Assembly: GCF_003391135.1 (NCBI RefSeq)
Contig: NZ_CP031455.1
Coordinates: 5,254,001-5,318,000, forward strand
Origin: Streptoverticillium olivoreticuli subsp. olivoreticuli
GTDB lineage: Bacteria > Actinomycetota > Actinomycetes > Streptomycetales > Streptomycetaceae
Direction: 5' to 3'
Length of the DNA: 64,000 nucleotides
The translations under genes and the position numbers were made by a program. The notes beneath the pieces were generated by a model. That model was not told the origin of the DNA, made no database searches, and saw only the letters and a list, made by a program, of their open reading frames with translations. Positions 7,089 through 16,551 of the stretch are shown piece by piece; position 1 is the stretch's first letter, and every line of letters starts with the position of its first letter.

Positions 7089-7967
7089 TCAGCGCGTAAT
7101 AGGTGCCAAATACCGGTCCAGCGCAGCATCCGGCAGGACACGGGACAGCACGCGGAAGTTGCGTACATCCGCCCCCACCCCGTAGCGCGACTTCGGGCGG
7201 GCGTCCGTGAGGGCGCGGGCGACGGCCCGGGAGAAGTGCGCCGGGGTCGTCGAACTGGCCCTGGCGCCCCGCTCGTTCTGGTGCAGGAAGCGGCTGAAGG
7301 GAATCCGGTACAGCTCCGCGATCCCCTCCGGCACGGACTCCAGCGCGGCCCGCCCCGCGTCCGCGACCTTCCCCCAGATCGGTGTCACGATCGCACCGGG
7401 CTGGACCACGCAGACGTCGACGCCGAAAGCGCGGAGCTCGCGCCGCAGGACGTCCGTCAGCGCCTCCTTGGCGAACTGCGCGGCCGAGTAGGCGCCCATG
7501 TAGGGGACGGCGACGCTGCCGAGCCCGGAGGTCACGTTGACGACCCGGCCGCGGCTGCGCCGCAGCATCGGCAGGAAGGCGCGGGTGACGGCGAGCTGCC
7601 CGACGACGTTCGTGTCGAGCTGGCGGCGCAGCTCCTCGGTCGTGAGGCACTCCAGGGGCGCGGCGACGCACACCCCGGCGTTGTTGACGACGGCCCACAG
7701 GCCGTCCTCGCCGACCGAGGCGGCGATCTCCTTCGCCGCCGCGGCGATCGACCCGTCGTCGGTGACGTCGATCCGCACGGGCGTGAGCCTGCCGTACGCG
7801 ACGGCGGCCAGCTCGTCGCCGTCCGCCGCCTTGCGGACCCCGGCGAAGACGTGGAAGCCCGCCTGCGCCAGGTGCAGCGCGCACTCCCGGCCGAGTCCGG
7901 AGGACGCCCCGGTGACCAGGACGGCCCGGCCGGCCGGGGACACGGGCGCGGTGCCTCTACTGGACAT
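7089..7967 (-). CDS. Short-chain dehydrogenase with Lys replaced in the YxxxK motif
   Basis: 292-aa SDR. TGASSGLG (residues 19-26) is the dinucleotide-binding turn, NNAGV (95-99) is conserved, and S147 and Y160 match the catalytic Ser and Tyr. The residue four after Tyr is Gln (YSAAQ) where classical SDRs have Lys. The length and C-terminal LHQNE region resemble steroid/retinol-type SDRs. Its start overlaps the end of the FAD monooxygenase gene by 11 bp, so it belongs to the NRPS operon and may tailor the pyrrolizidine product. Activity may be reduced or altered by the missing Lys. Confidence 0.85.
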   Translation of the reverse strand: MSSRGTAPVSPAGRAVLVTGASSGLGRECALHLAQAGFHVFAGVRKAADGDELAAVAYGRLTPVRIDVTDDGSIAAAAKEIAASVGEDGLWAVVNNAGVCVAAPLECLTTEELRRQLDTNVVGQLAVTRAFLPMLRRSRGRVVNVTSGLGSVAVPYMGAYSAAQFAKEALTDVLRRELRAFGVDVCVVQPGAIVTPIWGKVADAGRAALESVPEGIAELYRIPFSRFLHQNERGARASSTTPAHFSRAVARALTDARPKSRYGVGADVRNFRVLSRVLPDAALDRYLAPITR

Positions 7968-9162
7968 GTGCTGCCTCCGCTGTGGTGTAGCCGGGGAAGG
8001 TGAGGGAGTCCTCCAGCGTGCGGGTGAGCCGCGCCGCGGGGAGGAACTTGAAGTACGCGTCGCGGACCGGGCGCCGGATCGGGTTCTCCGACTGCTCGAA
8101 GTCGCTGATGCCGCGGGAGGCGGCGACCATCCCGCGGGCCCGCTCCCGGCGTTCGTCCTCGTAGCGGCGCAGCCCCCGGGTCAGGTCGTCGGCCGAGCCG
8201 AGGACGCGGGCGAGGACGGCGGCGTCCTCGATCGCCATGCCCGAGCCCTGGCCGAGGCTGGTGAGCATCGGGTGCGCGGCGTCGCCGAGGAGGGTGACCG
8301 GGCCCTTGCCCCAGCGCTCCAGGAAGGGCCGGTCGCGGGAGGGCACGGCGATGATGGACTCCTCGGGCGTCACCCGGATCGCTTTCTGCACCTCGTCGGC
8401 CCAGCCCGCGTACGAGCGCAGGACCTCGGACTTGCCGCCGCGCCAGTCGCGGGACTGCGACGCGGGCATGTTCTTGGTGCCCCACCAGTAGAGCCGGCCG
8501 CCGCCCATGTCGACGAGCCCGAACCGCTTGCCGCTGCCCCAGTAGTGGGTCACCGACCCCTGGGTGAAGCGCGGGTGCTCGAAGGGGACGATCGCGAGCC
8601 AGACGATGTAGCCGCTGTCCTTGGAGCTCTCGCCGGGGCCGACGAGCTGGCGGCGTACGACGGAGTTGAACCCGTCGGCGCCGATGAGCACGTCGCCCTC
8701 CGTCTCGCTCCCGTCCTCGAAGCGGACCCGTACGCCCCCGGTCGCCTCGTCCGTCTCGAACTCCTTCGCCGTGGCGCCGAGATGGATCGGGATGCCCTCC
8801 GCGGCGGCCAGCAGGGCCTGCTGGAGGTCGGAGCGGGTGATCAGGACGCTGGGCACGCCGAGCCGGGAGATGATGCCGGGGAAGGGGAACTCCCTGATCA
8901 GCCGGCCGCGGGCGGTCCTGACGTGGTACGACTCCAGGACCTGGCCGCGCTTCTCCAGACCGAGGTCGATGCCGATCGAGTCGAGGGCCGCGATGGCGTT
9001 GCTCATCACGGACAGCCCGGAACCGGCGGCCTTCAGCTCGGTCGCCCGCTCGTGCACCTCGACGTCGATGCCGACCTTGCGCAGGGCGACGGCGGTGGCG
9101 AGGCCGCCTATGCCCGCGCCGATGACGATGGCCTTCTTGGCCTGCTTCTGACTCATGGTCAC
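7957..9162 (-). CDS. FAD monooxygenase, PxaB/LgnC-like ring-contraction enzyme
   Basis: 401-aa group A flavoprotein monooxygenase. GAGIGGLATA near residue 16 is the FAD Rossmann motif, GADGFNSVVRR is the second DG motif, and GDAAHPMLTSLGQG near residue 295 is the pyrophosphate-binding motif. The GTG start (9162) overlaps the NRPS stop; an ATG two codons later is also possible. An overlapping bimodular Ser-Pro NRPS plus one FAD monooxygenase is the known core of pyrrolizidine alkaloid pathways (pyrrolizixenamide PxaA/PxaB, legonmycin LgnB/LgnC). There the enzyme does a Baeyer-Villiger type oxidation that leads to ring contraction of an indolizidine. I infer the same role here. Confidence 0.88.
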   Translation of the reverse strand: MTMSQKQAKKAIVIGAGIGGLATAVALRKVGIDVEVHERATELKAAGSGLSVMSNAIAALDSIGIDLGLEKRGQVLESYHVRTARGRLIREFPFPGIISRLGVPSVLITRSDLQQALLAAAEGIPIHLGATAKEFETDEATGGVRVRFEDGSETEGDVLIGADGFNSVVRRQLVGPGESSKDSGYIVWLAIVPFEHPRFTQGSVTHYWGSGKRFGLVDMGGGRLYWWGTKNMPASQSRDWRGGKSEVLRSYAGWADEVQKAIRVTPEESIIAVPSRDRPFLERWGKGPVTLLGDAAHPMLTSLGQGSGMAIEDAAVLARVLGSADDLTRGLRRYEDERRERARGMVAASRGISDFEQSENPIRRPVRDAYFKFLPAARLTRTLEDSLTFPGYTTAEAAHVQ

Positions 9163-12100
9163 TCACCCATCAATTCGAAGACGGTCTCGACCACATGCTT
9201 CACGAAGGGCTCTTCCATGATGGTGAGATGGTCGCCTTCCACGTCGATTCTCTTGAAGTCGCCTGTGGTGCGCTCGCGCCAGCCGTTGGTGGGGTCCCGG
9301 TGCATGGACTGGATCGAGGTGTGCATGTTGTCCAGGACCGGGGGCAGCGGCTTCTTGGCGCGGATCAGCACCATGTCCTGCTCGACGGGCTCGGGCCGGT
9401 AGGCGAACGCGGCCCGCCAGTTGGCCTCGTAGACACTGAAGAGCCGCCGGACGATCGCGCCGGAGGCCCCGGCGGGCAGCACGCCCTCGTCGACCGCGAG
9501 CTGGGCGATGAAGTCGAACTTCTCCTCCAGCGTCGCCAGGTGCGCCGGAATGATCTCCTCCGGGGACTCGCCGCCGCGCTTGAGCCAGAGCAGCTCCCAG
9601 AAGAACCAGGTGAGCAGGGCGTCGTCGCCGGTGGCGGTGCGGCGGCCCGGGTTGAGGGCCGTGGTGTCGAGGAGGACCAGGCTCGCGATCTCCTCGCCCG
9701 CCGCCCGCAGTTGCCGCGCCATCTCGAAGGCCACGAAGCCTCCGAAGGACCAGCCTCCGATCGCGTACGGGCCGCTGGGCTGCACCCGCTTCATGGCCTC
9801 GATGTAGCTCGCGGCGATCTCCGGGACGCTGCGCAGCGGTTCGGTGCCCGCGTCGCTGCCCGCCGCCTGGAGGGCGTAGAACGGCTGGCCCTTCGGCAGG
9901 TGGTCGGTGAAGCGGAGGTAGCACAGGACGTTGCCGCCCATGGGGTGGACGAAGAACACCGGCCGCTTGTCGCCCGCGGGCCGGATGGGCACCAGCGGGT
10001 CGAAGGCGGACACCGCGCCGCCGCCGCGCAGCCGGTCGGCGAGCTCGGCGACGGTGGGCGAGGCGACGAACTCCGACAGCGGGACGTTGATGCCGTAGCG
10101 CTGCTCGATCAGGACGACCAGGCGCATCGCGGTGAGCGAGGTGCCGCCGAGGTCGAAGATGTTGTCGTGGACGCCGAGGGCGGGCAGTTGGAGCAGCTCG
10201 CCGAGTATCTCCGCGAGGCTGCGCTCGTACTCGTCGCGGGGCGCCGTGGCATCGCCCTGGGTGCCCGCGGTGAGCTGGACGCGGCGCAGGGCGGCGTCGT
10301 CCCGCTTGCCGCTGGGGGTGAGCGGCAGCGCGTCGAGCCACTCGAAGTGCGACGGGATCATGTAGTCGGGCAGCACCGTGCGCAGCTGCTTGCCGAGCTG
10401 GTCCAGGTCGGTGCGCCCGGCGTCGCCGACCAGGAAGGCGGCGAGGAAGGAGTCGTTGCCCTCGCGGCGGCGGGCGACGACGGCGGCCTCGGTCAGCCCC
10501 GGGTGGTCCTGCGCGAAGCGGGTGATGGCCAGCTCGACCTCGGCGGGTTCGACGCGGAAGCCGCGCACCTTGACCTGCGAGTCCTCCCGGCCGACGCAGA
10601 CGATGGCGCCGTCGGGGAGGCGGAAGCCGAGGTCGCCGGTGCGGTAGAGGCGCTCGGTGCGCCCGGCGACGGTGCGGGTGACGAACCGCTCGGCGGTCAG
10701 CTCCGGCTGGTCGACGTAGCCGTCCGCGAGGCAGGCGCCGGCGAGGTAGAGCTCGCCCTTCACGCCGTCCGGCACGGGCCGCAGCCGCGCGTCGAGTACA
10801 TGCACGGCGGCGCTGTCGACAGCGGTGCCGATGGGCGGCAGCGCGGGCCAGGCGGCGGGGTCGCCGGTCATGGTGTGGGCGGTGACGACGTGCGACTCGG
10901 TGGGCCCGTACTGGTTCTCCAGGATCACCCCGGGCAGCCGCTCGCACAGCGTGCGGATCTCGTCGGTGACGCGCAGCTGTTCGCCGGAGGACGCCAGCAC
11001 CTTGATGCCCCTGGGCACGGTGTCGAGCGCCACCGCCGTCTCGGCGAGCTGCTGGAGCGCGACGTAGGGCAGGTAGAGCCGCTCGACGCCGTGCCGGTCC
11101 AGCAGGCGCAGCAGGGCGGGCATGTCGCGCCGCTCGTCCTCGGCGATCACCAGCAGGTTCCCGCCGCCGCAGAGCGTGGAGAAGATCTCCTGGAAGGAGA
11201 CGTCGAAGCTCATGGGGGCGTACTGCGCGGTCGTGCCGCCGACGACGCCGCTGGGGACGCGGTTCTGCCAGGCCACGAGGCCCGCGAGCGACCGGTGGGG
11301 CATCGCGACGCCCTTGGGCTTCCCGGTGCTGCCGGAGGTGAAGAGGATGTACGCGACGGACTCCGGCGCGACCGACGGCAGCGGGGCGTCCGCCGGGGCC
11401 TCGCCGTCGAAGATCTCCTCGGCGGTGAGGACCGCGGTGCCGTCGGTGAGGAGGTGCGCCTGGTCGCTGTGGGCGACGACCCGGAAGGGGCGCGCCTGCT
11501 CCAGCATCGCGGCGAGCCGCTCCTGGGGATAGGCGGTGTCCAGTGGCACGGTGGCGGCGCCCGCCCTGAGCACGCCGAGGATCACGGCGATCGTCTCGGG
11601 CGAGCGGCGCATCGCGATGCCCACCCGGTCGCCGGGCTCCGATCCCAGGGAGACCAGCGTGCGGGCGACCCGGGCGGAGGCGCTCTCCAGCTCCGCGTAC
11701 GTCCAGCGGGTCTCCCCGAAGGTGAGGGCGGTGGCGTCCGGGGTGCGGGCGGCCCGCTCCTCGAAGAGGCGGACGACGTCGGGGTGCGCGCCGCCGGTCT
11801 CCGCCGGGAGCTCCGGGGCCTCGGCGAGGAACGCGAAGTCCGGTGTCTCGCCGGGGTGTTCGACCAGGCGGCGCAGGATGCCGGTGAACCCGTCGGCGTA
11901 GAGCTCGGCCTGTGCGGGGGTGAAGGTGCGGCCCTGGTGGTCCAGGCGCAGCGAGATGCTCCCGTCCGTCGGGTCGGTCATGGCGTTGACGAGGAGCTGG
12001 AAGTTGGTCTCCTCCCACGCCTGGAATGCGCGCAGCTCCACGCCCGGCAGCGTGAAGACCTCGGCGAGCTGGCGGAAGTGGATGTAGTTGAAGGCGGTCT

Positions 12101-15100
12101 CCAGGACGGTGACGCCGAGGTCCTCCTGGATGGAGCTGAGCGGGTAGCGCCGGTGCGGGTGGCTGTCCTGCTCCTGCCGGAACGCCTCGCGGACGACGTC
12201 GAGCCAGGTGTCGGCGGTCGTCTCCAGGCGGACGGGCATGGTGTTGAGGAAGAGGCCCGCGATGCGCTCGGAGCCGTCCTGCTCGGGGCGTCCGTGGGTG
12301 ACGAGACCGGTGGTGACGTCGGTGGCGCCGGAGAACAGCCGCAGGGTCAGGCAGTGCGCGGCGAACAGCACGGACTTCACGGGCAGCGCGTGCTCCCGGG
12401 CGAAGGTGCGGATCGCGTCGGTGAGGCCGGCGGGCAGGTCGACCTTGCGGGTGATCAGCTCCTCGCCGCCCGGCGCCTCGTGCGGCCGGAACGCGCCGAG
12501 CTGCGGCAGCTGGGCGCCCTCCAGCCGCTCGCGCCAGTACGCGCGGGTGGCCTCGGACTCCAGGGCGAGCCGCTCGGCGCGGATGTGCTGTGCGGGGGTG
12601 GGCAGTTCGCGGTCCGCGACGGGATCGATGCCGAGGCCCAGGCCGTGCAGGTAGTCCTGGAACAGCTCGCGGACGAGGTTGGCGACGCTGCCGCCGTCGA
12701 GGATCGCGTGGTGGAAGCTGAGGACCAGCTCGACGGTCTCCTCGCGCAGGTGCACGCGGAAGTGGTAGAGCGGCGCCTGCTCGAAGACGTACGGGTGGAA
12801 GCGCCGCTCCTCGATGTGCCGGGTGATCTCGGCGCGGGCGGCGGTGTCGTCGTGGCCGCGCAGGTCGACGATGTCGAGCCCGCCCTCGACGGCCGGTGCC
12901 ACGGTCTGGAGCGGCTCCGAGAAGGTGCCAAGGTCGAACGACGAACGCAGGACGGGGTGGCGGGCCACCAGCCGGCCGAAGGCGTGGCGGAAGCGGTCCT
13001 CGTCCCAGGGCAGCACGAAGGTGTACTGGAAGACGTCGCGGTAGACGGCCGAGTCCTCGCGGGCGCGGCTGTGGTAGAGCAGGCCGAGCTGGAGGCGGGA
13101 CAGCGGATAGGCGTCCTCGCTGCCCTCCAGCCGGGCCCGGTCGACGCCGGACACCAGGCCGAAGGGTTCGAGCGCGGGCTCCGCCGCGGTCCGCGGGGCG
13201 CCGGTGGCGAGGGCGGCGAGACCGGCGACGGTGGGCTGCCGCATGAGGTCGGTGAGCGAGAAGTGGATGCCGCGCTTCTCGGCCTCCGCCCGCACCCTGA
13301 GCATCAGGATGGAGTCGCCGCCGAGCGCGAAGTAGTCGTCGTGGATGCCGACGCCGTCGACCTCCAGGAGATCGGCCCAGACCGCGGCGAGCGCCGCCTC
13401 GGTCTCGTCGCGGGGCGCGGCGTCCGTACGGGCCCGGCCGCCGTCGGCCGCGGGGGCGGGCAGGGCGCGGCGGTCGGCCTTGCCGTTCGGGGTGAGCGGG
13501 ACGGCGTCGATCCGCACGTAGAGCGCGGGGATCATGAACTCCGGGAGGTTGTCCGCGAGTTCGGAGCGCAGCCGCGAGGGATCGATCGCCTCGTCCGCGA
13601 CGTAGTAGCCCACGAGGTGGGTGCCGCGCGCCGGGGAGGTGCGGTCGACGACGACGGCGTCGCGCACGCCCGCGACCTTCGCGAGGTGGTGCTGCACCTC
13701 GCCGAGCTCGACGCGGTTGCCGCGGATCTTCACCTGGCCGTCGATGCGCCCGAGGTATTCGATGTTGCCGTCGGCCAGCCGGCGGGCGAGGTCGCCGGTG
13801 CGGTAGAGGCGGCCGCCGGGGGTGAACGGGTCGTCGGTGAACTTCTCGGCGGTCAGCTCCGGGCGCTCCAGGTAGCCGCGTGCCACCTGGACACCGCCGA
13901 TGCACAGCTCGCCGGGCACGCCGACGGGCTGGAGTCCGCCGTGCGCGTCCAGGACGTACAGGCGGGTGTTGTCGACGGGCCGGCCGATCGGCACCCGGTG
14001 CACGGGCCCGTCGGCGGGGCAGTCGAAGTACGAGACGTCGACGGTGGCCTCGGTCGGGCCGTAGAGGTTCACCAGCTTCGGCGCCGACTCCCCGCCGAAG
14101 ATCCGGTTGAACTGCTCGACGCGGGCGGCGGGCAGCGCCTCGCCGCTGCAGAAGACGTAGCGCAGCGACGCGGCCCGCTCGCGCAGCTCGGGGGCGTCGT
14201 CGAGCAGGTCGAGGAAGGGGCCGAGCATGGACGGCACGAAGTGCATGACCGTCACCCGCTGCCCGGCGAGGGTGTCGAGGATGCCCCGCGGGTCCTTCTC
14301 GCCGCCGACGGGCAGCAGCGCCAGGCCGGCGCCCTCGATCGCCCACCAGAACAGCTCCCACACCGACACGTCGAAGGAGATCGGCGTCTTCTGGAGCAGC
14401 ACGTCGCCCTCGCCGACGGGGTAGCGGCTCTGCATCCAGGCGAGGCGGTTCACCACGGAGTGGTGCTCGACCATGACGCCCTTGGGCCTGCCGGTCGATC
14501 CGGAGGTGTAGATGACGTAGGCGAGGTTGCGGGAGGTGGCGACGGGTTCCAGGGGGCCTTCGGGGCCGTCCAGGAGATCGTCCACGCGCAGGACGCGCAC
14601 GTCCTCGGCCACCTGCGGCTCGGGGGAGTCCCCGGCGACGAGCACGACCTTGGCGCGGCTGTCCTGGAGCAGGAACTCGATGCGCTCGGCGGGGTATCCG
14701 GGGTCGACGGGCACGTACGCGCCACCGGACTTGAGCACGCCGAGCAGCGCGACCAGGGTCCTGGGGGCGCGGCGCATCAGGACGGCGACCCGGTCGTCGG
14801 GCCGTACGCCCTCGGCGCGCAGGGCGCGCGCGAGCTGGTTGGCGCGGGCGTCGAGCTCGGCGTAGGTGAGCCCGGCGGACGTGCCGTCGGCGGCGATCGC
14901 GACCCGGTCCGGGGTCCGCGCGGCCTGCTCCTCGATGAGGCCGTGCAGGGTGCGGTCGCTCGCGTACGGCACGAGGGGGCCCTGGCCGGTCGTGATGAGG
15001 CCGGCGCGCTCGGCGTCGCCCAGGACGGGCAGGGTGACGGCGGGGCGGTCCTCCTGCTCGACGCCGCCCGTGATCAGGGCGTGCAGATGGGCGGCCACCG

Positions 15101-16355
15101 CCTCGACGGGGAAGTCCTCGTCGAAGACGTCACGGGCGTAGTCCAGGTCGATGCGCAGGTCCGTGTCGTCCTCGAAGGCGTGGATCTGCACGGACAGCGC
15201 GTCGGGCACGTGCACGGGGGCGTGGATGACGCTCTCGGCGGGGGCGTGGGGCACCTGCGGGCGGGGGTGCCGGAGGTAGGACAGCGTGATGTCGAACAGC
15301 TGCCGGGAGCCGGTGCCGGTCGCGGGCAGCGCGCGGAGCACGTCGCCGAGGGCGAGCCGCTCGTGGCCCTTGCTCGCGTCGGTCGCCTGCCGCACACGGC
15401 CGGCCAGCTCGTGGAGCGTGGCGTCGGCGGGCACGGCCACGCGCAGGGGCAGGTTGTTGGCGAACTGGCCGACGGTCCGCAGCTCGTGGTCCGTGCGGCG
15501 GTTGCGGAAGGGGACGCCGAGGACGATCTCGTCGGCGCGGTGGACGCGCGAGAAGTACGTCGCGAAGGCGGCCGCGATGAAGGAGAAGGGCGAGCTGCCG
15601 CCCTTGCGTATCCGCTCGACGAGCGCGGCCTCCACCGTGAACGTGTGGCGCCCGCTGCGCTGTTCGCGCTCCGCGCGGTGCGCCGCGGCGCGGGTGAACA
15701 GGGCGGGCACCACGCCGTCGAGGGCCTGCCGGTGGAAGGCGCGGTCCTGCTCGTGGCCTTCCGAGGCGCGGTAGGCGTCCTCGGTGGCGAGGGCGTCGAG
15801 GGGCGAGGGCGCGGCGGTGCCGTCCGGCTGCGCGCCGTCGGTGCCGCCGCGCGTGGCGCGGTCGTAGTCGGCCCAGGTCTGCAGGGAGACCTGGTTGGCC
15901 GCCCAGGCGTCCACGATCAAGTGGTGGGCGTTCAGGAACAGATGGGCGACCGACTCGCTCTCGCGCAGCACCGCCGCGGTGAACAGGCGGGCGCGGCGCA
16001 GCGGGAAGGGGCGGGTGAAGGAGCGCTCCCGCCAGGCGGCACAGGCGGCCCGCGGGTCCGCCTCGCCGGAGAAGTCGAGGTACTCCACCCACTCGGCAGC
16101 GGAACCGGCCGGGTCGGCGCCGGCGCCTTCGACCCACTGGCCGGGCACGCCGTCCAGCTCGTCGAAGCGCAGGGAAAATGCCTCGTTGCGGCGCAGCACA
16201 CCGGTCAGGCAGCGGCGCAGCACCTCCAGATCGGCCCGGCCGTCGAGCCTTTCATGGATGACCACATTGAATTGGTGATCTCCGGGCGCGTGTGATTCCG
16301 CGGCCCAGATGTCACGCTGGTACGAGGTCAGGGGAAAAATACGGGGAGGCGTCAT
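9159..16355 (-). CDS. Bimodular NRPS C-A(Ser)-PCP-C-A(Pro-like)-PCP-TE, PxaA/LgnB-like
   Basis: 2398-aa synthetase. The domains are C1 (about 5-440, motif HHLIVDA at 144, last Gly changed to Ala), A1 (470-960), PCP1 (GGDS near 1014), C2 (HHAILDG near 1215), A2 (1520-2015), PCP2 (GGTS near 2072) and TE (GWSFGG Ser near 2203). The residues lining the A1 pocket read DVWHFSLVDK, the EntF-type serine code. A2 reads about DVQYASQVVK, closest to proline codes such as DVQLIAHVVK but different at three positions. An N-terminal C domain implies fatty-acyl initiation. ATG 16355 has GGAAGGAAGG upstream. The expected product is an N-acyl-Ser(dehydro-Ala)-Pro diketide-like ring released by the TE, the precursor of pyrrolizidines. 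Confidence 0.93.
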   Translation of the reverse strand: MTPPRIFPLTSYQRDIWAAESHAPGDHQFNVVIHERLDGRADLEVLRRCLTGVLRRNEAFSLRFDELDGVPGQWVEGAGADPAGSAAEWVEYLDFSGEADPRAACAAWRERSFTRPFPLRRARLFTAAVLRESESVAHLFLNAHHLIVDAWAANQVSLQTWADYDRATRGGTDGAQPDGTAAPSPLDALATEDAYRASEGHEQDRAFHRQALDGVVPALFTRAAAHRAEREQRSGRHTFTVEAALVERIRKGGSSPFSFIAAAFATYFSRVHRADEIVLGVPFRNRRTDHELRTVGQFANNLPLRVAVPADATLHELAGRVRQATDASKGHERLALGDVLRALPATGTGSRQLFDITLSYLRHPRPQVPHAPAESVIHAPVHVPDALSVQIHAFEDDTDLRIDLDYARDVFDEDFPVEAVAAHLHALITGGVEQEDRPAVTLPVLGDAERAGLITTGQGPLVPYASDRTLHGLIEEQAARTPDRVAIAADGTSAGLTYAELDARANQLARALRAEGVRPDDRVAVLMRRAPRTLVALLGVLKSGGAYVPVDPGYPAERIEFLLQDSRAKVVLVAGDSPEPQVAEDVRVLRVDDLLDGPEGPLEPVATSRNLAYVIYTSGSTGRPKGVMVEHHSVVNRLAWMQSRYPVGEGDVLLQKTPISFDVSVWELFWWAIEGAGLALLPVGGEKDPRGILDTLAGQRVTVMHFVPSMLGPFLDLLDDAPELRERAASLRYVFCSGEALPAARVEQFNRIFGGESAPKLVNLYGPTEATVDVSYFDCPADGPVHRVPIGRPVDNTRLYVLDAHGGLQPVGVPGELCIGGVQVARGYLERPELTAEKFTDDPFTPGGRLYRTGDLARRLADGNIEYLGRIDGQVKIRGNRVELGEVQHHLAKVAGVRDAVVVDRTSPARGTHLVGYYVADEAIDPSRLRSELADNLPEFMIPALYVRIDAVPLTPNGKADRRALPAPAADGGRARTDAAPRDETEAALAAVWADLLEVDGVGIHDDYFALGGDSILMLRVRAEAEKRGIHFSLTDLMRQPTVAGLAALATGAPRTAAEPALEPFGLVSGVDRARLEGSEDAYPLSRLQLGLLYHSRAREDSAVYRDVFQYTFVLPWDEDRFRHAFGRLVARHPVLRSSFDLGTFSEPLQTVAPAVEGGLDIVDLRGHDDTAARAEITRHIEERRFHPYVFEQAPLYHFRVHLREETVELVLSFHHAILDGGSVANLVRELFQDYLHGLGLGIDPVADRELPTPAQHIRAERLALESEATRAYWRERLEGAQLPQLGAFRPHEAPGGEELITRKVDLPAGLTDAIRTFAREHALPVKSVLFAAHCLTLRLFSGATDVTTGLVTHGRPEQDGSERIAGLFLNTMPVRLETTADTWLDVVREAFRQEQDSHPHRRYPLSSIQEDLGVTVLETAFNYIHFRQLAEVFTLPGVELRAFQAWEETNFQLLVNAMTDPTDGSISLRLDHQGRTFTPAQAELYADGFTGILRRLVEHPGETPDFAFLAEAPELPAETGGAHPDVVRLFEERAARTPDATALTFGETRWTYAELESASARVARTLVSLGSEPGDRVGIAMRRSPETIAVILGVLRAGAATVPLDTAYPQERLAAMLEQARPFRVVAHSDQAHLLTDGTAVLTAEEIFDGEAPADAPLPSVAPESVAYILFTSGSTGKPKGVAMPHRSLAGLVAWQNRVPSGVVGGTTAQYAPMSFDVSFQEIFSTLCGGGNLLVIAEDERRDMPALLRLLDRHGVERLYLPYVALQQLAETAVALDTVPRGIKVLASSGEQLRVTDEIRTLCERLPGVILENQYGPTESHVVTAHTMTGDPAAWPALPPIGTAVDSAAVHVLDARLRPVPDGVKGELYLAGACLADGYVDQPELTAERFVTRTVAGRTERLYRTGDLGFRLPDGAIVCVGREDSQVKVRGFRVEPAEVELAITRFAQDHPGLTEAAVVARRREGNDSFLAAFLVGDAGRTDLDQLGKQLRTVLPDYMIPSHFEWLDALPLTPSGKRDDAALRRVQLTAGTQGDATAPRDEYERSLAEILGELLQLPALGVHDNIFDLGGTSLTAMRLVVLIEQRYGINVPLSEFVASPTVAELADRLRGGGAVSAFDPLVPIRPAGDKRPVFFVHPMGGNVLCYLRFTDHLPKGQPFYALQAAGSDAGTEPLRSVPEIAASYIEAMKRVQPSGPYAIGGWSFGGFVAFEMARQLRAAGEEIASLVLLDTTALNPGRRTATGDDALLTWFFWELLWLKRGGESPEEIIPAHLATLEEKFDFIAQLAVDEGVLPAGASGAIVRRLFSVYEANWRAAFAYRPEPVEQDMVLIRAKKPLPPVLDNMHTSIQSMHRDPTNGWRERTTGDFKRIDVEGDHLTIMEEPFVKHVVETVFELMGE

Positions 16356-16430
16356 GGCCTTCCTTCCGCTTTTGACAAGGGGGGTTATATCCGGCCTCTC
16401 GCCCTGAACTTTATGTTTTGCATAACCGTC

Positions 16431-16480
16431 CGTACCACTACTTGTACGAGTAGAAGCCGACCACTCGTTCGAGTGGTCGG
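16431..16480. promoter_or_regulatory. Two palindromes in the NRPS/hydrolase divergent promoter
   Basis: A perfect 24-bp palindrome CCGACCACTCG-TT-CGAGTGGTCGG lies at 16457-16480. Next to it is a looser CGTAC-N8-GTACG repeat (16431-16448). They lie between the divergent starts at 16355 and 16552, with no T-run, so an operator is more likely than a terminator. Confidence 0.6.
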
Positions 16481-16551
16481 CCGGGTTGGATCCCGATAAA
16501 TCAGGACAAAGAAAGGGGTGTTGAGCTGTTCTCCGGGCTAACCTCCGGCGC

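Noticed and set aside
9195..16295. 7.1-kb open frame on the plus strand opposite the NRPS
   Set aside because: It mirrors the NRPS codons; the translation is rich in Arg, Gly, Val and Gln with no domain, as is usual for the antisense frame of a high-GC gene.
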